A stretch of DNA of 64,000 nt from the NCBI RefSeq assembly GCF_009649815.1, contig NZ_WJIC01000004.1, positions 372,001-436,000 of the forward strand, read 5' to 3'. The translations under genes were made by a program, and so were the position numbers. Positions 24,351-33,765 of the stretch are shown piece after piece (the stretch's first letter is position 1; every line of letters begins with the position of its first letter). The notes under the pieces were generated by a model. The model ran no database searches. It was not told where the DNA came from and saw only the letters and a program-made list of their open reading frames with translations. The stretch comes from Nocardia sp. SYP-A9097 (GTDB taxonomy: Bacteria; Actinomycetota; Actinomycetes; Mycobacteriales; Mycobacteriaceae).

Positions 24351-25940
24351 ATGACAGCGGTAATTTCGGCTCGTACCGAGCTGGAAGATATTCCGAATAT
24401 TCACCCGCCGTTCGCTTTTCGCGGGGTCGCACTGATCAGTTCGATCGTCGCCTTCGTGCTGACGGTCACGGCGGGCCGCTACGAATTCTTCGGCGACGAA
24501 CTCTATTTCCTTTCCGCCGGAAGGCGACTCGACTACACCTACGCCGATCAGGGCGTGGTGGTGCCGCTGTTCGCCCGCATCGCGGACCTGCTCGCACCGG
24601 GATCGGTTACGGCACTACGGTTTCCGGCCGTCCTGATGTGCGTGGGCGCGATCGTGGTGGCGGCGCTGATCGCCTACGAACTAGGGGCCGGCCGCCGCAT
24701 CCAGCTAATCGCCGCGGGCACCTACGCGACGTCCTATCTGATCGTGACCCAGGTCGCGTTGAGCACGTTCTCTTTCGACGCCACCCTCACGGCCGTGATC
24801 ACCTGGCTGTTCATCCGCTGGGTTCGTACCCGGCAGGACTGGCTGCTCGTCATCGCGGGATTGGTTGCGGCCCTTGACATGCAGGTGAAGTGGATGGTCC
24901 CGCTGGTCTGGGCGTGCCTGGGCCTGGCGGTCATCGTGTGCGGCCCCCGGGAGATACTGCGCCGCCCCGCACTGTGGGTCTCGACCGGCATCCTGGCCTC
25001 GTCGCTGATCCCGATTCTCTACTGGCAGTCGCAAAACAATTGGCCACAGTTGGCCATGGGCCAGATCATCGGCGCGGAGCAGGACGCCACCGGCTACGGC
25101 CCGATCGGCTTCCTGCCGCAGTGGCTCGGTTTGGCCGGATTCCTGGGCTCGGTGCTGATCGGCTTCGGATTCTGGGGTGTGTTCAAACTGGAGTCGTTGC
25201 GCCCGTATCGCTTCATCGCGGTCGCAATGGTGATCATGACCGCCTTCGTCATCTTCACGCACGGAAGGCCTTACTACCCAACGGGTTTCTTCCCCGCCAT
25301 GTTCGCCTTCGGTGCCATCGGCGTGATGGCGTACGACCGGAAACGGTGGATGAACCTGGCGATGATCCCGCTCGTCGTGGCCACGATGGTGACGTTCATC
25401 GGTTCGCTCACCGTCGTGCCGCTGCCCCCGAGCTGGCGCACCCCCACCCACAACGCCATCGACCTCGGCCGCCGGACGGCGTTCTTCGGAACCACCAATT
25501 GGACCGATATGGTCGCGGCCGTCGACACCGGTTACGAAACGCTGACGCCCGAGCAGAAGACGCACACGGTCATCCTCGCCCAAGGCTATTGGCAGGCAGG
25601 CGCCGTCGAGGAGTTCGGCGGCCGCTACAACCTACCGGCCACCTACAGCCCCAGCCGCGGCTTCGGATTCTTCGGTCCCCCACCGGATTCCGCGACCACG
25701 GCGATCTACGTCGGCCTGGACACCGCCGAGCCCGACCTCCGATCCCGCTTCACCGAGGTGGAACGCGTAACAACCCTCGACGATCCCATGGGCATCCCCG
25801 GCATCGACCGCATGGTCGCCGTCTGGAAATGCAAAGGCCCGAAACAACCTTGGTCGATCATGTGGGACCACATGACCACCCTGTACTTCGACCTCGGCCA
25901 GTGGCACGACCCCCGAGCCACCACCCGCCCCACTCGCTGA
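24351..25940 (+). CDS. GT39/ArnT-like membrane glycosyltransferase
   Basis: A 529-residue integral membrane protein with about ten predicted helices. The first large loop has EFFGDELYFLSAGRRLDYTY, in which Asp49-Glu50 matches the D-E dyad of GT-C transferases of family 39 (PMT/ArnT-like). YADQGVVVPLFAR follows, as in this family in actinobacteria. The C-terminal ~170 residues form a soluble, presumably external domain with aromatic and Gly-rich strands (RGFGFFGPPPDS). These enzymes transfer sugars from polyprenyl-phosphate donors to acceptors outside the membrane. A single gene, followed by a strong terminator. The acceptor is unknown. Confidence 0.88.
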   Translation: MTAVISARTELEDIPNIHPPFAFRGVALISSIVAFVLTVTAGRYEFFGDELYFLSAGRRLDYTYADQGVVVPLFARIADLLAPGSVTALRFPAVLMCVGAIVVAALIAYELGAGRRIQLIAAGTYATSYLIVTQVALSTFSFDATLTAVITWLFIRWVRTRQDWLLVIAGLVAALDMQVKWMVPLVWACLGLAVIVCGPREILRRPALWVSTGILASSLIPILYWQSQNNWPQLAMGQIIGAEQDATGYGPIGFLPQWLGLAGFLGSVLIGFGFWGVFKLESLRPYRFIAVAMVIMTAFVIFTHGRPYYPTGFFPAMFAFGAIGVMAYDRKRWMNLAMIPLVVATMVTFIGSLTVVPLPPSWRTPTHNAIDLGRRTAFFGTTNWTDMVAAVDTGYETLTPEQKTHTVILAQGYWQAGAVEEFGGRYNLPATYSPSRGFGFFGPPPDSATTAIYVGLDTAEPDLRSRFTEVERVTTLDDPMGIPGIDRMVAVWKCKGPKQPWSIMWDHMTTLYFDLGQWHDPRATTRPTR

Positions 25941-25948
25941 CAATCGAT

Positions 25949-25973
25949 CGGGCCCGGCGGACAGCCGGGCCCG
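25949..25973 (+). terminator. Strong terminator after the glycosyltransferase gene
   Basis: A perfect 10-bp G+C stem (cgggcccggc / gccgggcccg) with a 5-nt loop starts 8 nt after the stop. The 200 nt beyond it become A+T-richer up to the next cassette. Confidence 0.7.
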
Positions 25974-26180
25974 GCGGCCCCTTGAATGTATTGAAAACAT
26001 GCTTCTTGGTTTCTTTACATGTTGGTCAACTTTACGCGGAACTGGACGTTCGGCTGTATCCCGTATGTGGATGGCGGCTGTACCATCAGAACTCCAGTGG
26101 TGTTCGGGTTGGGCGAGGACAACTTCAGGGGGAATAACAAGTGGCCAGTTGTCTAGTTTCTGATCTTCTGGCGGTGGGTG

Positions 26181-27320
26181 ATGGACGCAGCTGAATTCGA
26201 GACGTTGTCGACTGCTCCCAGCCATGTCTTTGCCAACGGCATGATGCGGCGTGTGTTTCCTCAGGTGGTCGACAGCATCCTCGAGTTGCTGGATCGTAAC
26301 GATCAAGCAAGCGACAGTTTGGCTAACCTGCGGGATAGTTTCCTCTTGGATAGCCCGATTCCGAAGCCCTCCTCGACACAGGCCATGGTCCCGGCCTATG
26401 CGTGGCGGGATGCGCTGAGTTCGGTGGGAAATTCCTGGTTCAATCTGCCGAGCTATGTCGGTGAGTCACTGTTCTACTATCTGCTGCTCGATGCGTTCGG
26501 CTACTTCGACTATTTGTCGTGCAATTACGACCGTGACCCATTTCTGTCCTGGAAGGCCCGCGAGCTGTTTGCGGTCATCGGGAGAACCGACTTCGGCGCT
26601 TCGCAACATCTCTCCATGCGGGGTAACCTACTGGCCTCGCTGTGGGGAAACTTGGCCGACGCGGCGCACGCGAATTATCGCGAGGCAGGTGATGCCGAAT
26701 TGAATTCCGGCTCATTGCTGGTGGATGATCTGGATATGGCTTGTGTCAAACTGGCAGAGTCCGCATCGGTCGGAATTGTGGCGGATAATGCCGGAGCGGA
26801 GCTACTGGCAGATCTGATCCTCGCCGCGGCCATACTCCGTGCGGGGGATACGTCGACCGTTACCGTGTATTTGAAGCAGCGACCGTACTTCATTTCCGAT
26901 GCGACCGCCAACGACTTCGAGACGACATTGTCCGCCATGATCAGTGTCGACGAAAGGTTATCGGTACTGCGGACCTTCGTCCGGGACGGCCGATTGCGGG
27001 TTGTCACGCATTGGTTCTTCCAATCGCCGCTGCATTATTGTCAGCTGCCCGAGGATCTCGCCGAGCATATCGGCGGTCACGAAATCACCATCGTGAAAGG
27101 TGATTTGAACTACCGCCGCCTGCTGGCCGACCGGATCGCGCCGGCGACCTACCCGCTGGCGGCGTTGTTGCCCGATCTGCACACCAGCCTTTTGATCCTG
27201 CGGACCATGAAGTCCGATATTTGTGCTGGTCTACCACCCGAAACGGTCTCCGAGTTGGAATCCTCCGTCCCGGACTGGCGGTTCTCGGGTCGCTTCGCTG
27301 TGGCCCACTATATCGAATGA
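26181..27320 (+). CDS. ARMT1/DUF89-type metal-dependent phosphatase domain protein
   Basis: A 379-residue protein. Motifs of the DUF89/ARMT1 damage-control phosphatase family are clear: VADNAGAELLADL at about residue 200, in which D202, N203 and E207 match the metal-binding D-N-x-G-x-E motif, and IVKGDLNYRRL at about 305-314, matching K-G-D-x-N-Y-R with catalytic D308, N310 and R312. The N-terminal half is helical, with Trp- and Tyr-rich FYYLLLDAFGYFDYL, the usual cap region. Family members hydrolyse sugar- or cofactor-phosphates that are damaged or toxic. It starts a four-gene rightward cassette. Starts at GTG 26178 or this ATG are equally possible. Confidence 0.85.
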   Translation: MDAAEFETLSTAPSHVFANGMMRRVFPQVVDSILELLDRNDQASDSLANLRDSFLLDSPIPKPSSTQAMVPAYAWRDALSSVGNSWFNLPSYVGESLFYYLLLDAFGYFDYLSCNYDRDPFLSWKARELFAVIGRTDFGASQHLSMRGNLLASLWGNLADAAHANYREAGDAELNSGSLLVDDLDMACVKLAESASVGIVADNAGAELLADLILAAAILRAGDTSTVTVYLKQRPYFISDATANDFETTLSAMISVDERLSVLRTFVRDGRLRVVTHWFFQSPLHYCQLPEDLAEHIGGHEITIVKGDLNYRRLLADRIAPATYPLAALLPDLHTSLLILRTMKSDICAGLPPETVSELESSVPDWRFSGRFAVAHYIE

Positions 27321-27335
27321 TCAAGGTGTAGGGTT

Positions 27336-28100
27336 TTGCGCAAGACTTCATCGGTAATTATCCTTCTACTTGCTCTGTCGGCGATTTTGGGCGGCATCGC
27401 TCTCACAGTTCTGTCCGCCGTCGGTTCGCTGTCGGAGAAGGATCAGTTGAGCGCCGTACTCGGTATGCTCGCGGTACTGCTGCTCGGCTATGTTTCGGAC
27501 CGGCTGCTGGTTTTCGCGGACATACGCCGTGAGCTTCACGAAATCAGCGAGCAGTTGACCCGGCCGGCGGTATTGCGAAAGTTTTCGGATGTTTGGTCAT
27601 TCGATTCCTTCGCTCGAAATGCTTCCGACGTCTATATCGTGGGTTTGACCAAAGCGGGTTCCCTGACAGAGGGTCCTGAGCGATTGGCGAATCTTGTCCG
27701 ATCCGGCTGCCGCGTTCGAATTGCGGTCATGGACCTGCGGGTGGCCGAACTGGCTCAGTCCACCGCGGCATCGACAACGCATACCGCCGAACGCCTCGTG
27801 GCCGACTTCAATGTATTCATGTCCACCATGCGGTCCGTTCGAGGGCTATTGTCGGCTCGCGAGAACCAGCGCCTGGAAATTCGTGCATACCGCGTAATTC
27901 CGACAATGGCGGGGATGTTTGTGAAGCGGGGGAGCGAACGGTCGGCGATCGTCTACTTCTACCCGTACAAGACCGACCCGAGTGATCGTCCGTCCATCGC
28001 GCTGGAGGAGGGGACCGGCAAGGAATGGCTGGATTTCTTCTTCGAGCGCGCGGATCGGCTGTGGCGGGATGTGCAGCCCCTGAATGATCCCTCGCGGTGA
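27336..28100 (+). CDS. Membrane protein with PLD/DUF5919-like soluble domain
   Basis: A 254-residue protein from a TTG start 9 nt after an AAGG site. Two membrane helices (VIILLLALSAILGGIALTVL and LGMLAVLLLGYVSDRLLVF) occupy the first 60 residues. Next is a short coiled linker (DIRRELHEISEQL). The soluble remainder has alternating strands and helices: SDVYIVGLTKAGSLTE, LANLVRSGCRVRIAVMD, then LEIRAYRVIPTMAGMFV and IVYFYPYKTD. This follows the pattern of DUF5919/phospholipase D-like sensor domains, but the HKD catalytic motif is not visible. It could sense or anchor the cassette at the membrane. The gene lies 15 nt after the phosphatase gene. Family call is tentative. Confidence 0.7.
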   Translation: MRKTSSVIILLLALSAILGGIALTVLSAVGSLSEKDQLSAVLGMLAVLLLGYVSDRLLVFADIRRELHEISEQLTRPAVLRKFSDVWSFDSFARNASDVYIVGLTKAGSLTEGPERLANLVRSGCRVRIAVMDLRVAELAQSTAASTTHTAERLVADFNVFMSTMRSVRGLLSARENQRLEIRAYRVIPTMAGMFVKRGSERSAIVYFYPYKTDPSDRPSIALEEGTGKEWLDFFFERADRLWRDVQPLNDPSR

Positions 28101-28199
28101 TTTTTGCAGATGTGGGTCCGCACAGTACGCTGAATTCAGATCTCTTCGCCTGCTTCATCTTTCGGACAGCGGTACAATCGACGCGAAGGAGTGAGGGTT

Positions 28200-28949
28200 G
28201 TGAAACAGGTTCAAGCGCCGCAAATCAGGCAGCTGGCAGGCATTCCCGATACGCTTCTGCTCTGGGATATCGATAGGACGCTTCTCACCACCGCCGGAGT
28301 GAGCCGGGAGATGTATTCGCTGGCCTTCGAGTCTTTGACGGGAATTGCCTCCACCGTCGTGGCCGATACCGCCGGCCGAACCGAGTTCGAGATCATGAAC
28401 GAGCTATTTCGTGGGAACGCTATCGGTGCGGACCGTTCGTGGCTGCCCACCGATATCGAACAAGTCTTGGTGGACTCGCTGACGCAAATGCAGATCGAGC
28501 TCGCACGCCGCGGCAGCGCGCTCCCCGGCGCCGAGAGCGCACTGCGCACCCTGGCCGAGATTCCCTCGATCTTCCAATCGGTGCTGACCGGTAACGTGCG
28601 GCGGAACGCGGCGATCAAGCTCGCCACATTCGGACTCGACGGCTGGCTGGATCTGTCGGTGGGCGCCTATGGTTCCGACGGGAAAGCGCGGTGGGAGCTG
28701 GTGGATTTGGCGCGGCAGCGGGCCGGTGGCAAGTACCGCAGGGCGTTCGACGCGGATTCCACGATAATCGTCGGGGATACGCCGAAAGATGTCGAAGCGG
28801 GGCTACTCGGTGGTGCCAAGACCATTGCCGTCGCGAGTGGGACCAGTAGTGTCCAGACACTTCTGGACGCGGGTGCCGACTATGCCATCGAAAGTCTGGA
28901 CAGCACTGAGGCATTCGTTCGCGCTATCGTCGAGCTTCGTCGCGGATAG
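28200..28949 (+). CDS. HAD-family phosphatase (phosphoglycolate-phosphatase-like)
   Basis: A 249-residue HAD hydrolase. Motif I is LLLWDIDRTLLT with the nucleophile D23 and acid D25. Motif II is in SVLTGN, motif III is the lysine around GSDGKARWELV, and motif IV is IIVGDTPKDVEAGLLGGAKTIAVASG. A helical cap follows motif I, as in the phosphoglycolate/beta-phosphoglucomutase branch. The AAGGAG site is 8 nt before this GTG, which decides the start over the in-frame GTG 9 nt earlier. It is the third gene of the ARMT1 cassette. Two unrelated phosphatases in one cassette suggest handling of a phosphorylated metabolite. Substrate unknown. Confidence 0.88.
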   Translation: MKQVQAPQIRQLAGIPDTLLLWDIDRTLLTTAGVSREMYSLAFESLTGIASTVVADTAGRTEFEIMNELFRGNAIGADRSWLPTDIEQVLVDSLTQMQIELARRGSALPGAESALRTLAEIPSIFQSVLTGNVRRNAAIKLATFGLDGWLDLSVGAYGSDGKARWELVDLARQRAGGKYRRAFDADSTIIVGDTPKDVEAGLLGGAKTIAVASGTSSVQTLLDAGADYAIESLDSTEAFVRAIVELRRG

Positions 28950-29179
28950 CGGATGACCTTGGGCAGCAGCAACTTTCGTTTGGATTGGTACCTCGTAACC
29001 GGCTGCTCCGTGGAATGAACTGAGTTACGATAGTTCTGCTCACTCCAAAGCCGGTATGCTGAGCCATCTTTCGATGATCGCGAGGCAGGGAACTCTGGGG
29101 GCGGAGAGAACGTCAGCTGTTCCAGGCAACCAGTCGGTATAGAATCGTTCGGCGGTGCCGAACTCGAGTTCGGATCAAT

Positions 29180-30913
29180 ATGTTTGACAACGGGGATTCG
29201 CACCATCGTTTCGACGAGATTCGGCTGTTGGCGTCGAGGCGAAGGTCTCCGGTCAGGATTGTTTGTGTCGGCACGATGGTTCCGGCGGCCTCGGATCTGG
29301 TGCGCGAATGCCTGTCGGATTCGAGGATCCCGGCGGTGAGCGTGGTTTACCCGGACCCGGACGGGCCCTCCTTCCTGCGGTGGATCGATACGACCGGCGG
29401 TGAATCGTGGCATGCGTGGATTCTGCGGCGATCAATTCTGCGCTCGGTCGCGCAAGTTCGAGAGCATTTCCCGCAGGCCGCGAATCGGCTGTCGGTGGGC
29501 CTGCATCGGTTCGAGATGCTCGCGGAGTTCGTGCTGATCGGCGCCGATGCCGTGCTGGTACTGGACGCCGCCGCCGAGCCCATGGCGATCGCGAACGACT
29601 TCTCGAAATCGGTACTTTTGACACCGGATGACCATGGCCCGGTGCTGGGTATGTTCGCCGGACTCTGGCGACTGATAGAGGCGGACGGGAACACCTCGTG
29701 GCTGACCTCTCCGGTTGAACCGGACAGCCTGCCACAATGGCCGAGCCTCTATAAGGGCAACGCCGTCCTGGAGGTCATCGACGAGGTGCACGGTAGTAAG
29801 CCAGCCGCGGGAGGGGTGCACCGGACCTTCGAGAAGTGGTGCTCGGGTGCGCGGGAGAACGCATCGGAGATGGCGTGGGTCGTTGCCGCACATGGCATCC
29901 GGAAACATACGCGGCATTTCCGCCCGGTCGGCTGGACCGACGCGGTGGGCTCGGACCTTTCGATGCTCGTATCCCACGCCGCCCCGGTGTCGATGGAGGC
30001 TGTTCATGGCATCTCACTGTTCGAACTGGCCTGCACGCTGAATCGGATCGGACAGCACGATGGCTCGACGGTAGCGGCGTGCGGGATTCTCGGTGAAATC
30101 GTTTACGACTCGATTCAGAGCCTGTCGGAGTTTCGATCCGTCGCCGACTCCGTCCGCGTGGATTTCCCGAAGGTCAGCTATCCCTATGGGGAACAGGGCG
30201 ATATGGCCCTGCGGTGCCTCGCGGACGGTGGGATCCCCGCCGCCTCGCTCGCCGATGCGGTCGCCGACTTCCGGCGGTTGGGTGAGCTGCTGGAATCGAG
30301 TTGCACGGTGGCATTCCGGGACGCGCATCTGAAGAATCGAATATGGGTCACCGACGAGTCGGCCGCCGAACTGGGGTGTCGTCTCATCCGGCTGGACACC
30401 GATGAGATTCGTGCGGAAATCGCGCGGTGCGTGGTGGATATCGATTTCGAATCGGCCGGCCGCTTCGTCACGCCCTGGGACGATGTCGCGCACATCCTGT
30501 TCTTCGAGATGAGCGGGCTGGGCCCACTGTCGCCGAGCGACGACGGCATGAACGCATATGAACAATGGTGGGGCCCGGTCCTGGATTCCGAGCGCCTACT
30601 GCAGACCGTCCTCGTCCGAAGTACGAGGGAGGCATGCCGGCGATGGTGGTATGCGCGAAATATGCCGAGGACGTACTCGCGCCGCTACTCGATGGAGAGC
30701 ACCGACGCGTTTCTCGATCTCGCGCTCTGGGCGGCTTCGCAACTGAACGGCGTCGACCACCTGGCGAAGGTGCTGGCAATACTTCAGGAGCGTGGCCGCC
30801 TGGCACTGGACCTGCCACGTCGGAGCCATCCACACATTCCCGCCGCACTGCCGCTGGACTGCCGATCCCGGCGAGCCGCCTTCAGGCCGGGCCCGGCGGA
30901 TTGCCGGTCCTGA
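29180..30913 (+). CDS. APH/kinase-fold protein with unknown N-terminal domain
   Basis: A 577-residue protein that I cannot place in a named family. The C-terminal half has the core of an aminoglycoside-phosphotransferase-like fold: CTVAFRDAHLKNRIW (catalytic D and N in the place of H-G-D-x-x-x-x-N) and VVDIDFESAG, an acidic metal-binding D-x-D-x-E. The N-terminal ~190 residues are alpha/beta with FSKSVLLTPDDHGPVLGMFAGLWRLIEA. The last ~30 residues are Arg/Pro-rich and probably disordered. No membrane helix. It follows the HAD gene after 230 nt, with its own low-G+C upstream region, so it may have a separate promoter. It is convergent with the DUF5682 operon. Kinase activity is inferred from two motifs. 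Confidence 0.65.
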   Translation: MFDNGDSHHRFDEIRLLASRRRSPVRIVCVGTMVPAASDLVRECLSDSRIPAVSVVYPDPDGPSFLRWIDTTGGESWHAWILRRSILRSVAQVREHFPQAANRLSVGLHRFEMLAEFVLIGADAVLVLDAAAEPMAIANDFSKSVLLTPDDHGPVLGMFAGLWRLIEADGNTSWLTSPVEPDSLPQWPSLYKGNAVLEVIDEVHGSKPAAGGVHRTFEKWCSGARENASEMAWVVAAHGIRKHTRHFRPVGWTDAVGSDLSMLVSHAAPVSMEAVHGISLFELACTLNRIGQHDGSTVAACGILGEIVYDSIQSLSEFRSVADSVRVDFPKVSYPYGEQGDMALRCLADGGIPAASLADAVADFRRLGELLESSCTVAFRDAHLKNRIWVTDESAAELGCRLIRLDTDEIRAEIARCVVDIDFESAGRFVTPWDDVAHILFFEMSGLGPLSPSDDGMNAYEQWWGPVLDSERLLQTVLVRSTREACRRWWYARNMPRTYSRRYSMESTDAFLDLALWAASQLNGVDHLAKVLAILQERGRLALDLPRRSHPHIPAALPLDCRSRRAAFRPGPADCRS

Positions 30914-30954
30914 CCTGAAGTCGCGGTTGACGTTTGCGCTGAACGACCGCGGGG

Positions 30955-33765
30955 TCAGCTGCGCGCCGCTGACATCCCGAACTGTGCTGCCAGTGCGGCG
31001 GCGGTGGCGGGGAACCGGTCGAGCAAATCGGTTACCTCGCGGTTTCCGGTTGGTCCGGCCTCTTGCCAGCCGCCTTCGATACCGAGGAGTCCGGCCAGTG
31101 CGTCGCAGGTGGCGGCGTGGGCTGCCAGTAGTTCGGTGGCCGGTCCGCGGGGTGCGGCTGCCACCGGTGTTGCGGGCGTGGTGAATTCGATTGACCAGGG
31201 GGGTATGAAGGCGTCTACGGCGGGTAGGGCGCCGGGGAAGGTGCGGCCGGCTTCCCGGACCAGTCCGGGGATGAGGTCGCCTGCCTGATCCTTGAGGGTG
31301 GTGATCAGTTTCGGGAGCCAGGGGAGTAGGACCGCGTCCGGGAGAGTGCCGAAGGCTTTCGACAGCAATTCCACCACAAAGGGTTTCAAGGCGGGGGCCG
31401 GGTCGATGGCCTGTACGAAACCGCTCACGTACTGTGGAACTGTGGGCAGCACAAGCGGATTGGCGAGCATGGCGTCGCACCGGTCGCGGAGCTCGGCCAT
31501 GGTCAGCATGCCGAGCTGGAAACGTGCCGCCCAGAGGAGGGCCACCTTGGCGGGGGACTCCGGATGTGATTGCAGCACAGCCAATTCCAGCTGGGTGTGA
31601 TCGCAGCCCAGCGAGAGTGCCAGGTTCTCCATTCCGAACAGGAAGCCGAGCATGGCCGCCACCTGCGCCGGTCCGGTTTCTTCGGCGGTGAAGGCGGTGG
31701 GTAGCAGGGTGCAGTAGTGCGCGTAGCCGGCTGTCACGAATCGTTCGCACCAGGCGGGTAGACCGTCTTCGGTGGAGCGGAAGTAGTTGAGCAGCAACCG
31801 GATCTGGCGCAGCACGACGGGCGCGTCGTCGACCGTGCGTTCGGTGGCGAGGAGTTCGACCGCGCGATTGCCGAGTTCGCTTGCGAGCCGGATCGATCCG
31901 AGATACACCAGCGCGTCCTCGACCGCGCCCAGCGCCACGGCCGCTGTCGCGTCGGGTGCGGTGACCGCGCGTCGCAGGCGCTGTTCCAGCACCTGCTCCA
32001 CCGATACGCCCTCGTAGCCGAGTTCGACCAGCGACCGCTGATGCTTGCCGAGCCCGATATCCCAGCTCTCCTGGATCGAGGTCTCGCCCAGTCCGCGTGA
32101 GCCCATGATGGGGCGCAACGCATCCTGCGGCAGCAGCCTGCGCAGCAGCCACAACAGATCCGAGCACGGCCGCAGGTCCGGATTCGACTTCAGGTCCAGT
32201 AGCGCGCGCTGCAGGGTCCGCTTGGACAGATCCAGTCCCAGCGGTTCCAACCGGTCGAGCACATCGCGGGCCAAGGGCGGCAGCGCCGCATAGCCGACCT
32301 GGCCGATACGGTCGCCACCGAGCAGGATTTCGCAGAGCCGCCGCACATCGCGACGCCCCGGCACCCGGTCCTTCTCGATACAGGTGACGGCCGCATCCTG
32401 GAAGTCGTACGGTGTCGGCCGGGCACGATTTCGCAAGCCCGCCAACAGGATCGAGGTCTCGAAGATGGCGATGGCATCGGCGGTGCTGGCCAGGTAGCCG
32501 TTGCGCCGGGCCAGCCGGACGATATCCACCGACCATTCCAGGAGCTCGGCCTCATCGAGTGGGTCCAGTACCGGCGGCCGGGACAGGAAGCCCGAAAGCT
32601 GGTCCGCCACTTCGGCTTCCGGCTCCGCCGGGAGCAGTGCCAGCTTCTTGGTGCGCTTCTTCGCCCCCGGCTGGCCTTCCAGCTCGAACGGCTGTAATTT
32701 GCTGCGCCGCAAGCCCTTGGCCCAGGTGGCCGCCGCGATCGATACCGCGCCACCGGCCAGTCCGAACTGCGCCTCGATCGCGGTGTGGCTGGACGGAATC
32801 AGCCCGTAGTGCCACGTGGTCGCCGAGCGCGGCGAGATCTCGAACGGTGCGTCCGATGCCAATCCGAACTGTTCGACCGGGCTGGCCGCATGGGCCGCGC
32901 CACACACGTACAGCGCTCGCGCGGGGTCGATATCGTTGGCGGACAGGTGTTCCCGCATACGGGTCCACATGTAGCGTTCGCGATTCTCGTCCTCGGCGGT
33001 GCTGCCGCGGCGCAGTCGCCGGAACAGGCTGCCGATCATCACCATGACCTGTCGGTAGGTGTCGTAGTCGGCGTCCGCGAGGGGCTGTTCTACGTACTGA
33101 TCCCACCACTCCGACCAATGCCGGACCTTGCCGTGGTGCAGCAGGTGTTCTTCCAATTCGGCGAAACGTGGTCGCAGATCACCGATTTCGAGACCTATCG
33201 CCCCGCCGTGCAGCCCGTCGTCCTCGGGCTGCTCGCCGTCGGACGGTGTCTCCGACGGTGCTTCCTCGGCCTCGGGAGCCCATTGGAAGACATGATCGGT
33301 GGAGCGATCCACCAGCACCAGTTCGACGCCCGGCGTATCGAGCGCGTAGGCGATGGCCTGATACTCGGCCGAGGATTCGGTGATCGGCGCGACCACCGAC
33401 AGCGGTGCCCATTCGGCCGGGAAACCCTCGGTATCGGTGGCGAAAGCCTGTAGTGCCACCGGTAACCGGCAGTTGCGCAGCTCGTCGAGCAGCGGCCGCA
33501 TATCTTCGCACAGTTCCATATAGATGACGCCGGGCTGCTTTTCGCGCAGCCGCCGCACCATCGCCAGGCCGGACGCGGGGGAGTGGTGGCAGACCGGGAA
33601 GATCTCCAGCCGCTCCGAGAGCGCCCGGTCGACATCGTCGACAATGCCCGCCAGGATGTCGCCCGCCGCGCCGGGCGCGCCGGCGAACGCGACGGCCGCG
33701 TCCGACAGCTGATCTCGCAGTGCGGCAAAGGTATTCGGCGCGGGCCGGGTTTCGGAGACGGTCAC
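30955..33765 (-). CDS. DUF5682-family large protein of the MoxR-VWA operon
   Basis: A 936-residue soluble protein. Near the N-terminus is EIFPVCHHSPASG followed by VIYMELCEDMRPLLDELRN, and YVCGAAHAASPVEQ near residue 300. This order (a strand with H-H-S, an acidic loop, then a Gly-Ala-His) is typical of DUF5682, a distant relative of the ChaN/TraB-type hydrolase fold. The rest is helical repeat-like. It begins at GTG, which overlaps the stop of the AAA gene by 4 nt. It is the last gene of a five-gene operon. The enzymatic role of this family is unknown; His and Glu residues suggest a metal site. Confidence 0.8.
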   Translation of the reverse strand: MTVSETRPAPNTFAALRDQLSDAAVAFAGAPGAAGDILAGIVDDVDRALSERLEIFPVCHHSPASGLAMVRRLREKQPGVIYMELCEDMRPLLDELRNCRLPVALQAFATDTEGFPAEWAPLSVVAPITESSAEYQAIAYALDTPGVELVLVDRSTDHVFQWAPEAEEAPSETPSDGEQPEDDGLHGGAIGLEIGDLRPRFAELEEHLLHHGKVRHWSEWWDQYVEQPLADADYDTYRQVMVMIGSLFRRLRRGSTAEDENRERYMWTRMREHLSANDIDPARALYVCGAAHAASPVEQFGLASDAPFEISPRSATTWHYGLIPSSHTAIEAQFGLAGGAVSIAAATWAKGLRRSKLQPFELEGQPGAKKRTKKLALLPAEPEAEVADQLSGFLSRPPVLDPLDEAELLEWSVDIVRLARRNGYLASTADAIAIFETSILLAGLRNRARPTPYDFQDAAVTCIEKDRVPGRRDVRRLCEILLGGDRIGQVGYAALPPLARDVLDRLEPLGLDLSKRTLQRALLDLKSNPDLRPCSDLLWLLRRLLPQDALRPIMGSRGLGETSIQESWDIGLGKHQRSLVELGYEGVSVEQVLEQRLRRAVTAPDATAAVALGAVEDALVYLGSIRLASELGNRAVELLATERTVDDAPVVLRQIRLLLNYFRSTEDGLPAWCERFVTAGYAHYCTLLPTAFTAEETGPAQVAAMLGFLFGMENLALSLGCDHTQLELAVLQSHPESPAKVALLWAARFQLGMLTMAELRDRCDAMLANPLVLPTVPQYVSGFVQAIDPAPALKPFVVELLSKAFGTLPDAVLLPWLPKLITTLKDQAGDLIPGLVREAGRTFPGALPAVDAFIPPWSIEFTTPATPVAAAPRGPATELLAAHAATCDALAGLLGIEGGWQEAGPTGNREVTDLLDRFPATAAALAAQFGMSAARS

